DNA of 64,000 nucleotides from an uncultured Poribacteria bacterium (lineage in GTDB: Bacteria; Poribacteria; WGA-4E; PCPOR2b). The position numbers and the translations under genes were made by a program. The stretch covers positions 2,103,940-2,167,939 of the forward strand of contig OY282444.1 in the NCBI GenBank assembly GCA_958296125.1, written 5' to 3'. This document shows, in pieces, positions 59,728-64,000 of this stretch; within the stretch, counting starts at the first letter, position 1, and every line of letters begins with the position of its first letter. The notes under the pieces were generated by a model. That model had not been told where the DNA came from. It saw only the letters and a list, made by a program, of their open reading frames with translations, and searched no databases.

Positions 59728-61539
59728 TCAAATCTTGAAAATCTCGCCCAAACGTCCCCCCAGTATACGGCCCGCAGTCACTAGGCACGCGATTAGGATA
59801 AACATCCCTATGACACCCAACGCACAAGCAATATATGCCCCACCAACCGGGCGTTGTGAGAGATTCCAAATGGCTTTGGTAATTGGGTTGTACTGGTCCC
59901 GCATAGCCAGAATCAAGCTGTCAGACACTTCCAGCATAGAGAACGAGAACACGAGGATTGAGCCGGCGATGATATTGGCAATCACGAGGGGCAGCGTAAT
60001 CTTATACAGCGTCCGTGCTGAGCTTGCGCCGAGATTCTGTGATGCCTCTTCCAATGTAACGCTCGTCTGCTGAAGGCCCGCATAAATGGATCGGAGCATA
60101 TACGGCAAACGCCGCACCGCATAACTAATGATTAGCAGCACAATGGGGTTTTGTCGGGGATCTAAGATGGATACGATGGACTGGGGCAGATGACGGAGTA
60201 AAAGCGTTGTATCCGCGAAACTACCCACATAGCCAAAGGCGAGCGCAACACCGGGAAGGGCCAGGGGTAACATCGCGATGGCATCGAGGAGGTTCTTGAA
60301 GGGAATCCGCCTACGGGTGAGAAGGTATGCGAGGCTAATCCCGAGGAGGAGCGCAAGCAGTGTGCTGAATACGCTGTAGAATAGACTATTCTTGATACTT
60401 AGCAACGTATCTTCCAGCTTGCTTTCATGGCTAAAAACCTCTGAATAATGGTTCAGCGTATAGCTCTGAGGTAGCACACTCAGCCGCCACTGACTTGCGT
60501 CAGGGGTTAGTGAAGTCAAGACAATACTGATATGCGGCAACAACGCCATGAATATGATAGTTCCCACGAAAAAATAGATGAGGGCACACATCCAGCGGCT
60601 TGCTTGAACCTCACGTGAACCCACATGCCCGCGTCCGAGCATCTCATACCGCCCGGCACCAGTCCAACGCTTGGAGATGTAGAATGCCAGGGCTGTCAGC
60701 ACTACAATCAAGACGACGAGTGCATACCCCATCGGGTTGACGTTGGCATCGGTCACTTGGCGAAATATCCGTACGGCGATAACTTCATTGTAATTGAAGA
60801 TTAGCGGTGTGCCCAGATCGGTGAACGCCCAAATGAACACTAGGATGGCACCTGCGAAATATCCGGGGAGCATAAGGGGGAGCGTCACCGTCCGAAAAAG
60901 CGTGAAGCGTGAGGCCCCCATATTTTCCGCTGCTTCTTCCAGACTTGGATCCACATTTGCCAGCACCGCGACGACGTTGAGATACATAATTGGATAAAGG
61001 TGCAGGGTGGACAGCAGTATAACTCCCCAAAAGCCGCTACCGAACCAATCGATCGGTTCCGCCAAATCGATAAGCCCAATCTTGTTCAGGAAGATGTTCA
61101 CGCTACCGTATAAGCCGAACAGCTGCTTCATGCCGATTGCCCCAACGAAAGGCGGCATAATAATCGGAATCAGGATAATCCCTTGTAGGGTGTTACGTCC
61201 GGTGAAGCGGTAGCGGGTCAGGAAATAGGCAAGCGGCAAGGTAATGAGCGTTGTCGTTAGCGTCACCACAACGCCCATATTGAAGCTATTGATCACTAGT
61301 TCGCGGATGCTCGCATCCGTAACCATCAGCTTGAAATAGTCAATGCTCAGACGGTTGTTAATCCAGAAAGATTCCTTGAAAATGTACAGGAGTGGATATA
61401 TCAGAAAGACACAGAAAAAGAAAATTATCGGTAGGAGGAGTAGCAGGACAGAGGGCGTTAAATCGTATTTTCTCAGCATAGCCATTTGGGTGGGCTTGCA
61501 GCGGAAACTTCCATCCACCGCAAGCCCACTCACCTGCAC
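59728..61539 (-). CDS. iron(III)/thiamine-type ABC transporter double permease
   Basis: Fused permease of up to 603 residues with about twelve helices, in two halves, each with a coupling motif: EEAAENMGASRFTLFRTVTLP and EEASQNLGASSARTLYKITLP (in parts). This is the FbpB/AfuB or ThiP arrangement. The GTG at 61539 overlaps the TAG stop of the upstream gene (TAGTG), which suggests coupled translation, but ATG 61485 just before LRKYDLTPS is a plausible alternative. No binding protein or ATPase is in the window downstream, so the partners are elsewhere. Confidence 0.85.
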   Translation of the reverse strand: MQVSGLAVDGSFRCKPTQMAMLRKYDLTPSVLLLLLPIIFFFCVFLIYPLLYIFKESFWINNRLSIDYFKLMVTDASIRELVINSFNMGVVVTLTTTLITLPLAYFLTRYRFTGRNTLQGIILIPIIMPPFVGAIGMKQLFGLYGSVNIFLNKIGLIDLAEPIDWFGSGFWGVILLSTLHLYPIMYLNVVAVLANVDPSLEEAAENMGASRFTLFRTVTLPLMLPGYFAGAILVFIWAFTDLGTPLIFNYNEVIAVRIFRQVTDANVNPMGYALVVLIVVLTALAFYISKRWTGAGRYEMLGRGHVGSREVQASRWMCALIYFFVGTIIFMALLPHISIVLTSLTPDASQWRLSVLPQSYTLNHYSEVFSHESKLEDTLLSIKNSLFYSVFSTLLALLLGISLAYLLTRRRIPFKNLLDAIAMLPLALPGVALAFGYVGSFADTTLLLRHLPQSIVSILDPRQNPIVLLIISYAVRRLPYMLRSIYAGLQQTSVTLEEASQNLGASSARTLYKITLPLVIANIIAGSILVFSFSMLEVSDSLILAMRDQYNPITKAIWNLSQRPVGGAYIACALGVIGMFILIACLVTAGRILGGRLGEIFKI

Positions 61540-63029
61540 TAATCATCAATCTTTTTCGCCATAGCGAGGTTGGGAGGAAGCCCACACATGAGCTCTCGAG
61601 GTTTGAAATTTGGCGAGAAGTCGTACAGTCCATAGTGAAGCAGCCCATCATTTTTAACAATTTTACCTTCAACAGGATCGAAAACGAGATTTTTCAGATA
61701 TTCATTTTTGTTCCCAATCCGCTGTGCATTCATGTTACGCCGCTTTATAGTATTCACAGCTTCCTGAAGCTCCGTTGGAATTGGCTCCTGATTTTGGCGC
61801 ATCTCCAGATATGTCTTCATCACGTGCCAACGCTTAGGACCGCCGTTGTAGAAGGTATAATACGCCCAGTGATAGGGCTGCAGGTTTTGTTTAAGATTGA
61901 GCTCGGCTGTGAGAGCTTTGGCGTTTTTCCTGTAAAAATCCAGACATTCGTTGAAACGATAGGTCTTATCGCGCTTTATGTGGTAGGCTGCCAAGAACGC
62001 ACCGATGTGAGGGGCTTTCAGAAGATTCGTGTAATATTTCCCAGTCGGATTGTTTTGACGATCGTAGGTCCCCGCTAGTTCTGCTTCTAATCGCGGCAAA
62101 TACTCATTCCAAGTGAGCTGTTCCCTCGTTTCCCACCCCTTTCCAGGTCTGAGAAACTCAAAAAAAGGAGAATATGCCGGCATACTTGGATTTAAGATGT
62201 GGCGAATCAAGTTGGGTAAGACCGCCAAATTATTCTGAGCAATGCCAATATCATCTTTGCCAGTTGCAGTCTGACTGGGGCCGACTATGATTTCATCGAA
62301 ATGGGTCTCAATTTCAAAAATCTTTAATAGAAGCAACGGGTCTATGTCGGCGACCCGTCCGGCAATAAGCGCGAATGGAAAGTAGCGCCGTGCCTCAAAT
62401 AGCACATGCTCTAACGCCTTTGGACTGTATCCCGGTACACTTAATCCTTTTTCGTATACTAGTTCGTTCGCGGTAATCCCATATACTTCCTGCTCAGTTT
62501 TCCGATTAAAGTCGTAATAAATTCGATAGGCTTGCTCGAACGCCGGTTGAATCAATTGTTCGTAGTTCTTTTTGTGATCTTCCTGCACCGCCATATTATA
62601 AAGGATGGGAACCTGTTGCGGATTGCTTTGGGCATATCCATCTAGTTGCAGTTGAATCAACCGCTCTTGCATCGTCTTACCGGGGATTGTGAGTGTTTCC
62701 AGAACACCATAGGTTGCAGTGTCCTGGACTTTCGTTCCCTGTATCAATGTCAGGACGATGGTGCGGTTTTTTGTCAGATAGTACCAAAACGTCTCTTTCT
62801 CCTTCACTGCGCGATGAACTAGAAATCCACAAAGTGCCAAAAAAGACAGGAGACAAACGATTAGAGCGAATCGGAAAAGAATCCGAAAAAAACGCTTCCC
62901 GCGCGCGGTGATAGAAGTTTTCGATATATATGGCGGAAGAATTGCGCTCAACCGTTCATTTATTTCTTGTTCTTCAGAGAAGTATGGTTTAACGGGGTAG
63001 GCTTCTAATTTCTTCGGTAATAAGTCCAT
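61539..63029 (-). CDS. membrane-anchored protein with SLT-like lytic transglycosylase domain
   Basis: A 496-residue protein with one transmembrane helix (about 48-70) and a large extracytoplasmic part. Three motifs fit soluble lytic transglycosylases: KIFEIETHF with the candidate catalytic Glu, GPSQTATGKDDIGIAQNN in place of the usual SxxGAxGLMQ region, and YTFYNGGPKRW for the YNAGP motif. The match is distant, so the activity is a proposal. It overlaps the permease gene by one base, an odd pairing of wall remodelling with uptake. The length is moderate for this family. Confidence 0.6.
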   Translation of the reverse strand: MDLLPKKLEAYPVKPYFSEEQEINERLSAILPPYISKTSITARGKRFFRILFRFALIVCLLSFLALCGFLVHRAVKEKETFWYYLTKNRTIVLTLIQGTKVQDTATYGVLETLTIPGKTMQERLIQLQLDGYAQSNPQQVPILYNMAVQEDHKKNYEQLIQPAFEQAYRIYYDFNRKTEQEVYGITANELVYEKGLSVPGYSPKALEHVLFEARRYFPFALIAGRVADIDPLLLLKIFEIETHFDEIIVGPSQTATGKDDIGIAQNNLAVLPNLIRHILNPSMPAYSPFFEFLRPGKGWETREQLTWNEYLPRLEAELAGTYDRQNNPTGKYYTNLLKAPHIGAFLAAYHIKRDKTYRFNECLDFYRKNAKALTAELNLKQNLQPYHWAYYTFYNGGPKRWHVMKTYLEMRQNQEPIPTELQEAVNTIKRRNMNAQRIGNKNEYLKNLVFDPVEGKIVKNDGLLHYGLYDFSPNFKPRELMCGLPPNLAMAKKIDD

Positions 63030-63353
63030 GGTCCTCCGGAATAATTAATAAGGGCGAGGGGCAAAATCGGGCTAGTATTCCATTATTAATTCCTTAAGAG
63101 CCCGTAGTATAACTCCAGCCACACATAAAACGTAAAAAATTAAAACGTAAAAAATCTGTTTCCGTTTCGCATCTTGAGCGTGTAAACTTGTAGATAGATT
63201 TACGGTATAATTCTACTTACAGAAAGGAGGAGAACAAATTAGATAGAATCGTAGTCTGCTTTGCCAGACTTCTAAGGATTTTCCGCTATCAACAGATGGC
63301 TTTATTTATCTTTGCGTAGATACTCTTCACATTTCAGACTTCTTAGGTGGGTA
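63030..63353. other. intergenic region with an orphan ribosome binding site
   Basis: No gene is recognised. ACGTAAAAAAT occurs twice near 63129-63160. On the plus strand TATAAT (about 63206) is followed by AAAGGAGGAGAAC at 63223-63236, but no start codon or frame continues from it. It may be the relic of a lost gene. Confidence 0.5.
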
Positions 63354-64000
63354 TTAAGCAGTGCTCCTGAAGAAATATTCCAACTGCTCAAGTGGAGTGT
63401 CCAACTGCATGGGCATCAACTCAGTAATAAGCGATCGAAGTTGATTTTCACGCCCCGGGACACTCTGAAGTTGCAGGTTTTGTGTGTCCAAGTATTTCTT
63501 CAGTTGTTCTACGAGGAAGGTCTGCAACCCTTTTCCAGATTCGTGCAGTTGCGCTGGCAGCAATGCGGGAACATTAATTCCGCTAATAAAGATTTCAATC
63601 AACTCCAGTTGATAATCAATCTGTTCGGCAATCTGCTCATATTTCTCCATTGCAGACTCGCGCACCTTATCATTGAACTTTGCGACCTCACGATCGACAA
63701 ACTCCGTATAAGCAGTATTCCAATTATTGTCATTGAATTGATCGCTAGCGGTACAAAACTCTTCCAACCTTTTTGTTATCTTCATCAACTGGTTCGATAG
63801 TGTGATCTTGGTATCTCCATGAAGCGTAGTGGTAAGCTGGACAAGTGTTCTAATGAATCCAAGTTCAAATTCCTTATAATTCTCATCCGATTCCCGCTGC
63901 ATCAGTTCAATCAGTTGATCAGAAACAGGGCGTAAGTCGGGAAACTCCTTCAAATGAAGTTGAGCTAAAATGTAAGCGGATTTTGCCAGACTAAAAGCGA
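63354..64000 (-). CDS. unknown helical protein, N-terminus cut by window edge
   Basis: The frame stays open to the window edge, so the gene is partial; the visible 215 codons end at 63354. The sequence is almost fully helical and acidic (ENYKEFELGFIRTLVQL, EKYEQIAEQIDYQLELIEIF), without membrane segments. I do not recognise a family. A coiled-coil or scaffold role is possible. It lies on the same strand as the SLT-like gene, about 320 bases upstream of it. Confidence 0.6.
   Translation of the reverse strand, partial: AFSLAKSAYILAQLHLKEFPDLRPVSDQLIELMQRESDENYKEFELGFIRTLVQLTTTLHGDTKITLSNQLMKITKRLEEFCTASDQFNDNNWNTAYTEFVDREVAKFNDKVRESAMEKYEQIAEQIDYQLELIEIFISGINVPALLPAQLHESGKGLQTFLVEQLKKYLDTQNLQLQSVPGRENQLRSLITELMPMQLDTPLEQLEYFFRSTA

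Noticed and set aside
63312-63800. Plus-strand open frame at the window end
   Set aside because: It is antisense to a longer acidic helical frame that runs to the window edge; no start signal or domain supports it.

Overview
The window looks like a chromosomal segment of an uncultivated Gram-negative-type bacterium, most probably Candidatus Poribacteria or a close relative. This is inferred from gene content and not from a marker gene: paralogous secreted LamG proteins sharing a C-terminal TTW tail, several Gfo/Idh/MocA oxidoreductases and enolase-superfamily enzymes, a sulfatase-like protein, a very large cytochrome/LRR/cohesin/dockerin protein with a FlgD-like C-terminus, and many TnpB-only transposons and short palindromic repeats.

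Layout. 0-6 kb: the 5' part of an hrpB-type helicase gene, a Nudix hydrolase, a GSAM-like aminotransferase and a PpiD/SurA-like foldase. 6.1-7.3 kb: a repeat-filled gap with tRNA-Leu(GAG) between two solo TnpB right ends. 7.3-16 kb: two enolase-superfamily enzymes either side of a decayed tnpB element, then an alpha/beta hydrolase, an aldo-keto reductase, a ThuA-Gfo/Idh fusion and dapF. 16-21 kb: small proteins, two coupled cyclophilin lipoproteins, a xisH-xisI pair and a TrpD2-like transferase. 21-28.5 kb: the giant multidomain protein, a Gfo/Idh oxidoreductase, an SDR and a membrane protein. 28.8-32.3 kb: a peptide-type ABC importer (binding protein plus two permeases, no ATPases). 32.4-37.7 kb: four LamG proteins with a tnpB transposon among them. 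37.8-42.1 kb: a co-directional group of TIM-barrel isomerase, sulfatase-like protein, ComA-like phosphosulfolactate synthase and NHL protein. 42-49 kb: malate synthase G, a putative tetrapyrrole module (HemJ/CopD-like membrane protein, NirJ/Ahb-like radical SAM protein with a PCP_red tail, small PCP_red protein), a P-loop protein, a TPR protein and a cold-shock protein. 49.4-56.2 kb: an aapJQMP-type amino-acid ABC operon with a type II restriction-modification pair inserted between aapJ and aapQ. 56.3-57.7 kb: a near-intact tnpB transposon. 57.9-64 kb: rqcH, an iron-type double permease, a membrane-anchored SLT-like protein and a partial unknown gene.

The most unusual signal is a family of 18-bp repeats (consensus CCTGGTCTCGGAACGGAC, called S1 here). 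Nine copies occur, all inside or beside two of the three tnpB elements and none recognised in the rest of the 64 kb. Comparison with the uninterrupted tnpB at 56.3 kb and with empty hairpins shows clean insertions without visible target duplication. S1 has no stop codon in any of six frames, and its length preserves reading frames. A second family, a palindrome of about 27 bp (R2, TGAATCCCGAT...ATCGGGGC), sits in a tnpB gene, where it brings a stop codon, and in frame in the sulfatase gene. Palindromes R3 and R4 and an ACGTGATGCGTGAAACGTGAA repeat add to a very active small-repeat landscape. Several genes take their stop codon from such elements.
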